Shown here piece by piece: positions 6,912 to 14,699 of a stretch of DNA of 14,767 nucleotides. The position numbers were made by a program, and so were the translations under genes. This stretch comes from an uncultured Porphyromonas sp. (GTDB lineage Bacteria > Bacteroidota > Bacteroidia > Bacteroidales > Porphyromonadaceae). The DNA lies in NCBI GenBank assembly GCA_945965245.1, contig CAMFNC010000236.1, positions 1 to 14,767 on the forward strand, in the 5' to 3' direction. How positions within the stretch are numbered: the first letter of the stretch is position 1; each line of letters begins with the position of its first letter. The notes beneath the pieces are model-generated. The model saw only the letters and a list, made by a program, of their open reading frames with translations. It was not told where the DNA came from and ran no database searches.

Positions 6912-8792
6912 TTACTTTTTGCGAATACAGCGAATAGGAAGAGCCTCATGCTTTTTGGCTTTACTTTTATTGTCAATAATGTATCCGAATGCGCTGGTTA
7001 TTTTGCCATAACTAGCCCGCAGGATGTATGCGTGATGGTTTCGCTTATTCGCCATCCATTCATTAGAATACAGCCTTACACCATACGGGCTAAGATTAAG
7101 TATTTCTTTTCTGCTTCCAACGCCCGGATAAAAGACACGTTCGCCACCAGCAGCATTGCCCTGCGGAGCATAGAAAAAAGAGAATAGAGCTTGAGCTTGT
7201 CCATCCTGCCGGATGGTCACATTCTTTTCCAAATCGAAATCGTTCCATATAGCCGGTTCAGGTACTTGCCATCCCATTGGGCAGGGGTCGTAGAAACTTT
7301 TCAGTGCCAGATTCGGGTAAGGAGAGTGCCACGGAGTGGGAGGCAGCTGTATGTCCTTTGCCCAACCGGATAAAGGATTACCCGAAATATAGATGGTGGG
7401 ATGCTGCACAACAAAAGCTATTGACTGCCATTGTTTTTGAATCTGTTTATTGTAAACATGGTTTGTGGCCACATTCTTGGGGTTCTCTTTCTCCAGCGGC
7501 TTGCCCTCCACATCATACAGGGTGACTGATGTGGAGCCATTGGCACAGAAGGGATCTTTGCGTCCGAACTGATAAAAGAGCTGTCCCTGACGTCCATCTT
7601 CCGGCTTCCACAGTTCGGTGCGTGCACCTAGGTTGCGGTCCATGATGAAAGTTTTGGCATAGGCTCCGGTTTCCCAATCCGCACCACCATAGCGATGCAC
7701 TTTGCCGCCCGGCACATCATAAAAGTATTTGCCTGCCTGCGGAGTGAGTATGCTAACGTTGGGGTTGTATCGGGTTACCCAGATATGCCAACTCCAGAGG
7801 TAATTGCCGATTTGGTCTTCGGTGCCTTTGCGGCGAATGGCTATCACGGCATTACCCTCGGCTTTGAGCGATCTGATGGAGAAGTAGGCTCCGTCGGCTG
7901 CTCCTCTGCCTTCCAATACGGTTACGTCTTTGCCCTCGTCATTCACGAAGCGTACCAGAGGTTCCGGGGTATCCTGCCATAGCAGGCTCACCACCCATTC
8001 GTCATCGGACTTAAGCGTTTTTTCGGGATTGCCATAACCGGGCAGATTCCAGAATGCATTGACACGTGCCAGTGCTATTTTTTCTACTGTTTCGGGCTGT
8101 ATCATATAGCAGTTGGAGCCGACTGCGGCTTCGCCGGAAGGTGGTGCGCCTCCGGCCTGCACAATGGTTACGACGAAGCCCGGCAGTGTTTCTTTTTGGG
8201 GAGTGAAATGCACTCGGGCGGTACGAGGATTGCTGCCGAAGTTGGGAGAGATTTTCAGTTTGACCATAGGGTCTTTGGGCAGAAAGCCGCCAACTTTCTG
8301 GTTGAGTAGCGTGACCCAAGAAGCCGATGGCTCCACTCGGTAGGGTACACCGGCATCCACGGAGATATGGACCTCTTCTTTACCCTCGGCATCGGCTTTG
8401 TATTCTGTGGGACCGACCAGCGTAAATACTTCCGCCGCTTGCTGTGATATGATGATTCCGTCTTGTGCTGAGCCGGATTTTACGGTCAGTGTCACACGGC
8501 GGCTTACGCCCTTGGATGCGGGCATGGCTTTGACCTCGATGTCCCGATCGCCGTGTCCCTGTCGCTCGCTGATGGTAAACCAGTCGGCGTTGGGATGTAT
8601 GATTTGCCAATCTCCGGCGCATCGGATAAAGAAGTGGTCACGGCCTCCTTCGCGAGCAAAGACCAATTGCTCCGTGGCCACTTGGAGCACAGGTTTTTCT
8701 TCGAGATCTTTGCATGCCGGCAGAATGACCAAAAGGAGGATCATCGGAAGCAAACCCCTAAACAGTTGTTGGATATTCATTTTATGTGTCAT
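6912..8792 (-). CDS. Lipoprotein with two BACON domains and a fimbrial-tip/FISUMP-like C-terminal half
   Basis: This encodes 626 aa (622 if the ATG at 8780 is used, which gives a tighter signal peptide). The lipobox LPAC puts the lipid cysteine at residue 27, followed by KDLEE, an acidic stretch like Bacteroidota surface-export signals. BACON-like repeats span about 35-119 (ending GIIISQQAA) and 122-213 (PSASWVTL, ending VVTIVQAGG). From about 226 the protein resembles C-terminal regions of Bacteroidota fimbrial tip and FISUMP-type proteins: NCYMIQP, GNYLWSWHIWVT, FIMDRNLGA, FYQFGRKDPF, YDPCPMGWQVP and a final PIRCIRKK. BACON domains often serve as surface spacers or binding modules. The likely role is a surface-exposed binding or adhesin-like partner of the receptor; ligand unknown. 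It lies 179 bp after the barrel gene, with repeats in the gap. Confidence 0.85.
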   Translation of the reverse strand: MTHKMNIQQLFRGLLPMILLLVILPACKDLEEKPVLQVATEQLVFAREGGRDHFFIRCAGDWQIIHPNADWFTISERQGHGDRDIEVKAMPASKGVSRRVTLTVKSGSAQDGIIISQQAAEVFTLVGPTEYKADAEGKEEVHISVDAGVPYRVEPSASWVTLLNQKVGGFLPKDPMVKLKISPNFGSNPRTARVHFTPQKETLPGFVVTIVQAGGAPPSGEAAVGSNCYMIQPETVEKIALARVNAFWNLPGYGNPEKTLKSDDEWVVSLLWQDTPEPLVRFVNDEGKDVTVLEGRGAADGAYFSIRSLKAEGNAVIAIRRKGTEDQIGNYLWSWHIWVTRYNPNVSILTPQAGKYFYDVPGGKVHRYGGADWETGAYAKTFIMDRNLGARTELWKPEDGRQGQLFYQFGRKDPFCANGSTSVTLYDVEGKPLEKENPKNVATNHVYNKQIQKQWQSIAFVVQHPTIYISGNPLSGWAKDIQLPPTPWHSPYPNLALKSFYDPCPMGWQVPEPAIWNDFDLEKNVTIRQDGQAQALFSFFYAPQGNAAGGERVFYPGVGSRKEILNLSPYGVRLYSNEWMANKRNHHAYILRASYGKITSAFGYIIDNKSKAKKHEALPIRCIRKK

Positions 8793-8845
8793 TGTTTTAT
8801 TTGTTGTATGATGGTTAATGTCATGACCGCACGGATGTGTTCGAA

Positions 8846-8947
8846 TTCATACCTACGAATACCATGACTTCACATCTACGAGTAGGTGTGAAACAGACCC
8901 TACGGGTAGGTATGAGACAGACTCTACGGGTAGGTGTGAAACGATCA
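8846..8947. repeat. 24-bp tandem repeat with flanking palindrome inside the operon
   Basis: Three head-to-tail units begin at 8876, 8900 and 8924, exactly 24 bp apart, with the shared core CTACGRGTAGGTRTGARAC. The first unit overlaps a palindrome at 8869-8892: TTCACATCTAC pairs with GTAGGTGTGAA around GA, one T/G mismatch. A further inverted partial copy, TTCATACCTACG, sits at 8846-8857. On the minus-strand mRNA the inverted copies could pair with any of the direct units, giving alternative hairpins. There is no T-run, so it is not an ordinary terminator. Confidence 0.85.
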
Positions 8948-8971
8948 TTCGGTGTGGATATCATGTATCTT

Positions 8972-10552
8972 TTAGAAGTTGATGCCGGCGGTTAGCTCCA
9001 GCGAGCGTGCAGTGTCGTTGACTCCATAGTGAGCCAAACGGTATCCGGCGGAAAGAAAAAGCGAGAGATATGACGTCAGTCCATAATCGGCACGTAGCGA
9101 TGCCCGGCTGTCCGTGTGCGAAGTGGTGAGCCGCTCATGAATGCCGGTGGCCATTTCATCTATCCACGGAGCTATGGTTTTCGTCTGTTTGTTGGAGCCG
9201 AGGGTTAATGCTTTATTCACATTCCAATGCTGCATGATGTCCAGCGAAACATGAAGCATCCATCGGGAGCCGAGCCATGCACCCGTCAATTCCGCTCCAG
9301 TAGCCATGTTGCAGAAACTCTGCGAACTGTTCGGATAGGAGTGACTTTCTGTGGTACGATAAAATTCCGTTCGCGGAGAGAAAAAGAATGCACACTTATC
9401 GAACTCCCGACCCATGCTACCTCGCAGCGAACCTTGTGTCGTGTGGCGTAGGTATTGCGGCATATAGCCTTTGGCCGGATAGATATAGCCCAGTTTGGGC
9501 AGAATGCCTTCGAAGCCCTGCTGCATTTCGTATGCACCGGATGTTTCTATGGCCCAAACGCCTCCGGTTTCGGTGTGATGACGGTATGCCACCGACGCAT
9601 CGGTTCTGTGTATCTTGGATAGGGCCAAGCCTATGGCTGCGGCTCCGCTATGCCAGTGGAGCATGGTATTCATTTTCCAATAATTATAGCCGGCATGGAC
9701 CAACCAGCCGTCGGATCCGTACTGTGGCAGAATGCCTATTTGGACATAGAAGCGTTTACCTTCGTAATCCCGATTACGTGCCTCTGCGCTGCTATTGGAT
9801 TGCCCCCACACGGTGTTGATGCCGGTGAAGGTATAGAGTGCCGGAGCCACTGCGTCGTATGTGACATGGAGCAGCGAACGCTGAAAGTAATCCGCTCCGC
9901 CGATGGCGCCATGCACCAGATAACGCCCCAATCGGAAACCGGCACCACCTCCCAAGGTAAAATGAGAAGTGATGTTACAGGGGCGTGGATCCAATTCGTC
10001 ATATTCGAGCAGGGCACGGTATGCCACTTGCAATCCGTAACTGATGCCTCCATCTCTGCGGGCATATCCTCCGGCAAAGGAGTAGCACTCGTGTTTCATA
10101 TCTCCACCCACGTTGTCGCCCGAAAAATAGGGAGCTAATAGGCAAAAATCGGAAGTGGTATTCCACCGCTGATTGCGCACAAGTCCCTGCGTGTAGTCTA
10201 TCCGACCAAAAGCCAGGGCACGACTGCCCAACCGCAGATAGGAGTCGAAGCGGAAAGTCCCATCGTTGGCTCCCTCTCCTTCTTGCGGATAAACGGCTCT
10301 ATCCATGCGCTCGTAGAGGAAGTGGCCGGAGGTAATGGAAAGGGATGAGCGGTAGCGATAGAGTTGCGCTGCCGGATTGAGTTCGTATTGCCCTGCTCCC
10401 AAACGCTGGTCCGGTAATAGCCGTATGGCGGTTCTGGATTTGATGTCCACCGTGTCTTTTTCGGGAACGACCGAGGCATGCAGTTGCGTGGCACCCCAAA
10501 CAGCACCCAGCAGAAGAATGCATAAATATATTGTATGTCTTTTCATTTTCAT
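8972..10552 (-). CDS. Outer-membrane beta-barrel protein, DUF6850-like
   Basis: This 526-aa protein has an N-terminal signal peptide (about residues 1-27, IYLCILLLGAVWGATQLHAS). The body is made of repeated amphipathic beta strands with many aromatic residues, for example GQYELNPAAQLYRYRSSLSI, RLGSRALAFGRIDYTQG and ISYGLQVAYRALLEYDE. It ends LELTAGINF with a terminal phenylalanine, the usual outer-membrane insertion signal. The length and character fit the DUF6850 barrel family that I associate with TonB receptor/DUF4876 loci; that family name is from memory and less certain than the barrel fold. It lacks a TonB box or plug, so it would be a passive channel or a platform for lipoproteins. Its start lies 4 bp after the upstream stop codon, so translation is probably coupled. 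Confidence 0.85.
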   Translation of the reverse strand: MKMKRHTIYLCILLLGAVWGATQLHASVVPEKDTVDIKSRTAIRLLPDQRLGAGQYELNPAAQLYRYRSSLSITSGHFLYERMDRAVYPQEGEGANDGTFRFDSYLRLGSRALAFGRIDYTQGLVRNQRWNTTSDFCLLAPYFSGDNVGGDMKHECYSFAGGYARRDGGISYGLQVAYRALLEYDELDPRPCNITSHFTLGGGAGFRLGRYLVHGAIGGADYFQRSLLHVTYDAVAPALYTFTGINTVWGQSNSSAEARNRDYEGKRFYVQIGILPQYGSDGWLVHAGYNYWKMNTMLHWHSGAAAIGLALSKIHRTDASVAYRHHTETGGVWAIETSGAYEMQQGFEGILPKLGYIYPAKGYMPQYLRHTTQGSLRGSMGREFDKCAFFFSPRTEFYRTTESHSYPNSSQSFCNMATGAELTGAWLGSRWMLHVSLDIMQHWNVNKALTLGSNKQTKTIAPWIDEMATGIHERLTTSHTDSRASLRADYGLTSYLSLFLSAGYRLAHYGVNDTARSLELTAGINF

Positions 10553-10556
10553 GAGG

Positions 10557-11009
10557 TTATTTGAAGTTGAATTTTAGAGTAATCTCTTGCTTGTCATCCA
10601 TCAGCTCGTACAGTACGGCTCCCTGACCCTTTTCTCCCTGCAAGGGCAGGACAATCTGCCGGGAAGAACCGTCGGGATAGAAAACCGTGCCGTTTATAAA
10701 TATTTCGTAGTATCCACGCAGCAATCTCATGTGGAAGGATTTTCCCTGCACCACGAAAGGCTTTTCTTCGGATACCGATAGGAAATTTTCCAATGAATTA
10801 TGGTTGAGTATCCAATTGGAAGATGTAGCGGAGAAGACCAGTCGGGTATAAGGTTTATTGTCGGGTAACTTGACATGCATGGTCACATCGGAGAACACAT
10901 CAAAACCCTCTTGCTCTTGGCAGGAAGTGCTCAGACACCAGATGCAGGTCAGCAAGAAGAGGCTGCATACCAGGTAGCGGAATAGAATATTTGTTTTCAT
11001 TTTATTCAT
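10557..11009 (-). CDS. Small lipoprotein with a single beta-sandwich-like domain
   Basis: This encodes 150 aa (147 from the second ATG at 11000). The signal ends in lipobox LSTSC, with the lipid cysteine at residue 30, followed by QEQEGFDVFS. The mature part of about 120 residues alternates in beta fashion: DVTMHVKLPDNKPYTRLVFSA, then LLRGYYEIFINGTVFYPDG and a closing ITLKFNFK. The G-Y-x-I-x-I-x-G pattern is like transthyretin- or carboxypeptidase-regulatory-like domains found at the N-terminus of some DUF4876 proteins. Here that piece may be a separate gene, which is an inference. It begins 9 bp after the TonB receptor stop and ends 4 bp before the barrel start, so it is firmly part of the operon. 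I do not recognise a named family. Confidence 0.8.
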   Translation of the reverse strand: MNKMKTNILFRYLVCSLFLLTCIWCLSTSCQEQEGFDVFSDVTMHVKLPDNKPYTRLVFSATSSNWILNHNSLENFLSVSEEKPFVVQGKSFHMRLLRGYYEIFINGTVFYPDGSSRQIVLPLQGEKGQGAVLYELMDDKQEITLKFNFK

Positions 11010-11018
11010 GATGAAAGA

Positions 11019-13838
11019 TTAGAGTTTGAAATTGATTTCCATACCGAAATAGGGTGTGGGGCGAGGTATGCGCATGATAACGTCCTTTTCGCTTTGCTTT
11101 TCGCGCTCCTTGTATATCGTGAGCATTCTATTGACAAAGAAAGAGACCATCATACGCTTGTCCAGAAACTCCTTGCTTAGCTTGAGGTTGATGCGCATAT
11201 TGAACGGAGTTCGCTCGTATGGACGCTCCATTCGCTTCTCTCGTATCAGACGCTGCAATTCCAGCTTGACGTTCGGATCTGTGACCGTATTCACATCGGC
11301 CGGGAAGGGTTTCCATTGGCCGCTATAATCCACATAGTAGTCAGGACGCTCATGAGGCATATTGATTTTCTTGCCGGAAAACCACTCAATCTGGAAGTTG
11401 GAAGAACATATCAATCCCAGACTTGGGAACTGAGTGTCGAGCATGAAATTGGTTCGGAATTGCTCGAATACATACAAGTCGTTTTGATGATATACCCCCA
11501 CATAAGAAGACCCATGATGTCCGATGTCATCGCGAGGTACGTCGTAGAAGAAACTGCTGTTTTCATACCGATTGTGGAAATAGGCACCTGTGGCAGTCAG
11601 TTTGGTATTGATGACGGGATAGCGAGGTGTGGCAAACACAAATTCCAATCCTCGCTTGGCTATACGGCTGCCGTTTTCGTAGTATCCGTATGTGGAGCGT
11701 CTTGAAAATTCCTTGAAGGGAATATCTTCGATTTTATCTCCGGGCATATTGTCGAATTGGCGATTCTTAATCGTATAATATCGAGGCAGTATGCGGAAGG
11801 CATCTTTCATGTCTTCGCGGAAGTATGTGGCCGTGGCAAAATAATCACGCCATGAGGCATCGGCACGAATTTCCCATTTGTCATTGTGTGCCGGCATCAA
11901 ATCGAAGTTGGTGGGGTTTATTTTGTAGGTTTCCATCAATGCCCTATTGCTTCCGTAGTAATTATACATGATATGGCAGTCGTACAATGGTTCTGGACTT
12001 AGGTGCTCCATGGTGGGCATTTTTGTGTGTCTGCCGTATCCGCCTGCCAGATCGAAGCGCAGATTGTGTCCGGCCAAGGATAGAACTGGGAACTCCAGCT
12101 GTGCGTTGATGCGGGGGTCGGCAAAAACTTTGCCGTGTATCTTGTATCGCTTGTCAAATCCCAACATGGATGATAGGCGCAAACCGGCCTCCAATCCGAA
12201 ACGAAATCCGGCAAAACGTAAAGAGAGATTGTCTTCCACAAATGTTGCCAGAGTATGATAGGCCGGTATTTCACGATACGGGCGTGCCACCAAATCCATG
12301 GTAATATCAATGGGGTTCTGAGGGTCGAAGAGCACACCACGACCATAGTTTTTGGACATGCGCCAGTCTGCACCCACTCGAATCCGATTGCTCAGCCATT
12401 GGGTTCTGTCCATGCCGAAGGTGGCTATGGCATTGGCATAAGCATAGAGCGGATTGCTTTCATTGCGGAGCGTGGCGTCGAAGGTGGCATCTTGGGCCGT
12501 GAGTGTGCGCACGAAATACACACCCTCGCCCAGATAAGGTACCATGATGGGTTCGCCCGGCACACTGGTCACATGACGCCAATGGTCGAACTCGGAAAAC
12601 TCCCCCGTAAGCGCAGCTTGCACGTTGAGTCCTCGGAAGAAGTTCTTTCGGTTTTTGGGTGAAATGGAAAAATGGTTTTGCCAGGCAATACGGTTATAGT
12701 CCATCCGGTACTTCTCAAACAACACATTGCCCACTTTGTCTATATTCTTGTCATAGCGATTCTTATTGACCGTACTGGTATAATCGAGGCTCGTGCCGGC
12801 GGTAAAGACATAGGGAGAGCCGCTCTGCCAAATCTTATTGAGCCGGAGAACGGTGCCCAGACGGCTGTAATTGAACCGAGTATTGGTGGGCGAGGCTTTG
12901 GAGTCCAGATAATTGACACCCAGATTGAGCGTCAGCTTATCTTGCTTTCCCCATTCAAAACCTTTGCCGGTATAAAACAACTTGCTATACAAGTCGGCTT
13001 TGAAACGAGCCTCCAGCTTGCCGGCTCCCATCTTACGCTTGATTTTGACCAAACCACTGGTCAGCTCGCCATATTCCACAGAAGGAATACCACGCACGAT
13101 CTCCACTTCCTCGATGTCGTCGGTGGAGATGGTACGCAAATCCACTCCTCGGTTAATGGCATTAGACACACCGGAAAAATGGACACGAACCCCCGGTGAG
13201 TATAACTGATCTGCATCGGTATTGATGGGCACACCATCCACCACAAAAGCAATGCCCAAAGACCCGGTGGTATAGTTGCGTTCGGGAGCATCGTCCGCCT
13301 CACGTAAGCGTATGGTATTTACACCAGTGAAATTGGGGTCGTATGACCGACCGCCGGGCAGCAATTCCAATAAATCGCCAAATCCCGACGGCTGAAGGTG
13401 CGACATGGCCTTTTGCCCGATTTTGGATGCACTGGTTTTGCCACGTGCGGGGGTGGCTGTCACCACCACCTCTTGCAGCTTCACCGGAGCGATATGAACG
13501 GGCAGAGAAAGGCGTGTGTGTTCCGAATTTGCCAAAACGGACGCGTGATATACGGAACCCTGATAGCGAATGTGCGCTTTGTACGAGCCTTGTGGAATCT
13601 TGCGAAAAAAGCACATCCCTCGGTCATCGGTAATTCCGGTGTAAGAATACTTGTGGTTTTGTTCCATTTGCAAAACCACCAAAGCAGCAACCAATGGTTT
13701 GCGATTGGCCGTTTCCACCACCGTCAGTTCCACTTGACCGTGAGCAAGAGATTCGGCAGATCGCACGTGCTGCGGCGTGGCATGCCCATAGCAAAAAAGC
13801 AGGCATACCAGCATCAAAAGAAATTTCTTTACAGACAT
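11019..13838 (-). CDS. TonB-dependent outer-membrane receptor
   Basis: This 939-aa protein imports a scarce ligand across the outer membrane using TonB/ExbBD energy. A signal peptide (residues 1-20, KKFLLMLVCLLFCYGHA) is followed by a carboxypeptidase-regulatory-like domain at about 34-118. LQEVVVTA at 121-128 acts as the TonB-box region, and then comes the plug (LGIAFVVDGVPINTD, ISTDDIEEVEIVRGIPSVEYGELTSG). The remaining 660 or so residues form the 22-strand barrel, ending in FGMEINFKL. The ATG at 13838 is chosen because the longer frame (to 13949) crosses the promoter region and hides the signal peptide. It is the first gene of the operon. There is no SusD partner and no cobalamin-type riboswitch in the leader, so glycan or B12 uptake is not favoured. 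Iron, heme, peptide or other metal-complex ligands remain open. Confidence 0.94.
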   Translation of the reverse strand: MSVKKFLLMLVCLLFCYGHATPQHVRSAESLAHGQVELTVVETANRKPLVAALVVLQMEQNHKYSYTGITDDRGMCFFRKIPQGSYKAHIRYQGSVYHASVLANSEHTRLSLPVHIAPVKLQEVVVTATPARGKTSASKIGQKAMSHLQPSGFGDLLELLPGGRSYDPNFTGVNTIRLREADDAPERNYTTGSLGIAFVVDGVPINTDADQLYSPGVRVHFSGVSNAINRGVDLRTISTDDIEEVEIVRGIPSVEYGELTSGLVKIKRKMGAGKLEARFKADLYSKLFYTGKGFEWGKQDKLTLNLGVNYLDSKASPTNTRFNYSRLGTVLRLNKIWQSGSPYVFTAGTSLDYTSTVNKNRYDKNIDKVGNVLFEKYRMDYNRIAWQNHFSISPKNRKNFFRGLNVQAALTGEFSEFDHWRHVTSVPGEPIMVPYLGEGVYFVRTLTAQDATFDATLRNESNPLYAYANAIATFGMDRTQWLSNRIRVGADWRMSKNYGRGVLFDPQNPIDITMDLVARPYREIPAYHTLATFVEDNLSLRFAGFRFGLEAGLRLSSMLGFDKRYKIHGKVFADPRINAQLEFPVLSLAGHNLRFDLAGGYGRHTKMPTMEHLSPEPLYDCHIMYNYYGSNRALMETYKINPTNFDLMPAHNDKWEIRADASWRDYFATATYFREDMKDAFRILPRYYTIKNRQFDNMPGDKIEDIPFKEFSRRSTYGYYENGSRIAKRGLEFVFATPRYPVINTKLTATGAYFHNRYENSSFFYDVPRDDIGHHGSSYVGVYHQNDLYVFEQFRTNFMLDTQFPSLGLICSSNFQIEWFSGKKINMPHERPDYYVDYSGQWKPFPADVNTVTDPNVKLELQRLIREKRMERPYERTPFNMRINLKLSKEFLDKRMMVSFFVNRMLTIYKEREKQSEKDVIMRIPRPTPYFGMEINFKL

Positions 13839-13920
13839 TTTTCTGATCTGATTTAAATGAATAAGAAGATTAATTGATTTGAAGGAGAAATTATAGTTGA
13901 GTCGACCGTAAAACTCCGCA

Positions 13921-13951
13921 TAAAAGTATGGCGTTGGCCAAAATGACACAA
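13921..13951 (-). promoter_or_regulatory. Possible promoter of the five-gene TonB operon
   Basis: On the minus strand TTG (13951-13949) is followed after 20 bp by TACTTTTA (13928-13921), one base from the TAnnTTTG consensus. This would give a leader of about 75 nt before the receptor start at 13838. The -7 element is imperfect, so the operon may need an activator or another sigma factor. Confidence 0.35.
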
Positions 13952-14164
13952 TACCGCATAATAGTGATTTTGCCTATTGTTTATCCCCAATTATAGGGAT
14001 CTTTTTTATCGTCCGACCGGTTAATGGAAGGAGATAAATACCTGTTTGTAAAGGACTGGATGTGGAAGGGCTTCTGCCCGGCGGAATAAACCTTTCGATA
14101 AGCAAAAGCTCTAACTATCAGCGGTGATATGAATGAATTACATCGGATTATTAACGAAAAATAA

Positions 14165-14172
14165 TATCTTTG
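14165..14172 (+). promoter_or_regulatory. Putative -7 element for the DUF1573 gene
   Basis: TATCTTTG is a full match to the Bacteroidota -7 consensus TAnnTTTG, 46 bp before the DUF1573 ATG. No good TTTG-type -33 element is seen at the usual distance, only AT-rich sequence. Confidence 0.5.
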
Positions 14173-14218
14173 TAATGAACGATTAACTTTTATCAGAACA
14201 TTTTACAAGTAAAAGAAT

Positions 14219-14608
14219 ATGAAAAAAATGATTTTCTTCCTGCTCGCCACGGTGCTTTTTGTGACGGTAGGATACGCTCAAGATCAGAAGAAACAGGGTG
14301 CTGTGATTTATGCGGCACAGACCGATCATGACTTTGGAAAAATCAAAGAAGCCGATGGAAAAGTTTCGCACGTATTTGTGGTCAAGAATACAGGTACCAA
14401 GCCTTTGGTGCTGACTCGTGTGGTGGCTTCTTGCGGTTGCACCACGCCCGAATATGAAAAAGAACCCATTATGCCGGGCGAAGAAGGTAAAATCAAGATC
14501 ACATTCAATCCCGAGGGACGTCCCGGTCAATTCATCAAAACCATAGCCGTGTATAGCAACGGAATGGATGGAGCTTATGTATTGCGCATTAAAGGCGTGG
14601 TGATTTAG
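14219..14608 (+). CDS. Secreted DUF1573 domain protein
   Basis: This 129-aa protein has a signal peptide at residues 1-20 (KKMIFFLLATVLFVTVGYA, cleavage before QDQ). The rest is one DUF1573 domain, an immunoglobulin-like fold common in Bacteroidota envelopes. Typical signatures are HDFGKI, SHVFVVKNTGTKPLVLTRV, ASCGCTTPEY (with a paired CGC), IMPGEEGKIKITFNPEGRPGQF and a final YVLRIKGVV. DUF1573 domains resemble ASPM/Hydin-type modules; the biological role is not established. The gene stands alone with its own promoter element and terminator, so it is probably monocistronic. Family membership is clear; function is unknown. Confidence 0.92.
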   Translation: MKKMIFFLLATVLFVTVGYAQDQKKQGAVIYAAQTDHDFGKIKEADGKVSHVFVVKNTGTKPLVLTRVVASCGCTTPEYEKEPIMPGEEGKIKITFNPEGRPGQFIKTIAVYSNGMDGAYVLRIKGVVI

Positions 14609-14633
14609 ATAAGACGAACCCCATATACACATC

Positions 14634-14675
14634 AAAAAAGCTGCATCGGAAAAATTTCCGATGCAGCTTTTTTTT
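14634..14675 (+). terminator. Intrinsic terminator after the DUF1573 gene
   Basis: GCTGCATCGGAA (from 14640) pairs with TTCCGATGCAGC (to 14667) around a short A/T loop. The stem is extended by six A at 14634-14639 against T residues, and ends in a run of eight T (14668-14675). Its symmetry allows it to work on both strands. Confidence 0.93.
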
Positions 14676-14699
14676 GCCCCACTCGGGGAAGTGTCCAAA

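Larger units (their letters stand above)
13839..14218. other. Divergent promoter region between the TonB operon and the DUF1573 gene
   Basis: This 380-bp stretch holds no convincing gene. It carries one candidate promoter on each strand. Small inverted repeats are present, such as ATCCC (13983-13987) with GGGAT (13996-14000) and GGGC-TTCT-GCCC near 14068-14079. Nothing in it matches a known riboswitch, and no Fur-type operator was recognised. Confidence 0.6.

Noticed and set aside
6848..6976. N-terminal extension of the DUF4876 lipoprotein by 43 residues
   Set aside because: It overlaps the preceding gene and would bury the lipoprotein signal peptide that begins at 6847.
8846..8947. CRISPR array
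   Set aside because: The 24-bp units are contiguous, with no spacers and no cas genes nearby.
13839..13920. Cobalamin or other riboswitch in the receptor leader
   Set aside because: No B12-box-like or other known conserved riboswitch core was seen on the minus strand in this short leader.
13839..13949. N-terminal extension of the TonB receptor by 37 residues
   Set aside because: It would place a signal peptide in the interior of the protein and cover the likely promoter; the ATG at 13838 starts a normal signal peptide.
13983..14006. ATCCC/GGGAT hairpin followed by T residues as a plus-strand terminator
   Set aside because: The stem is only 5 bp with an 8-nt loop, and no plus-strand gene lies upstream to terminate.
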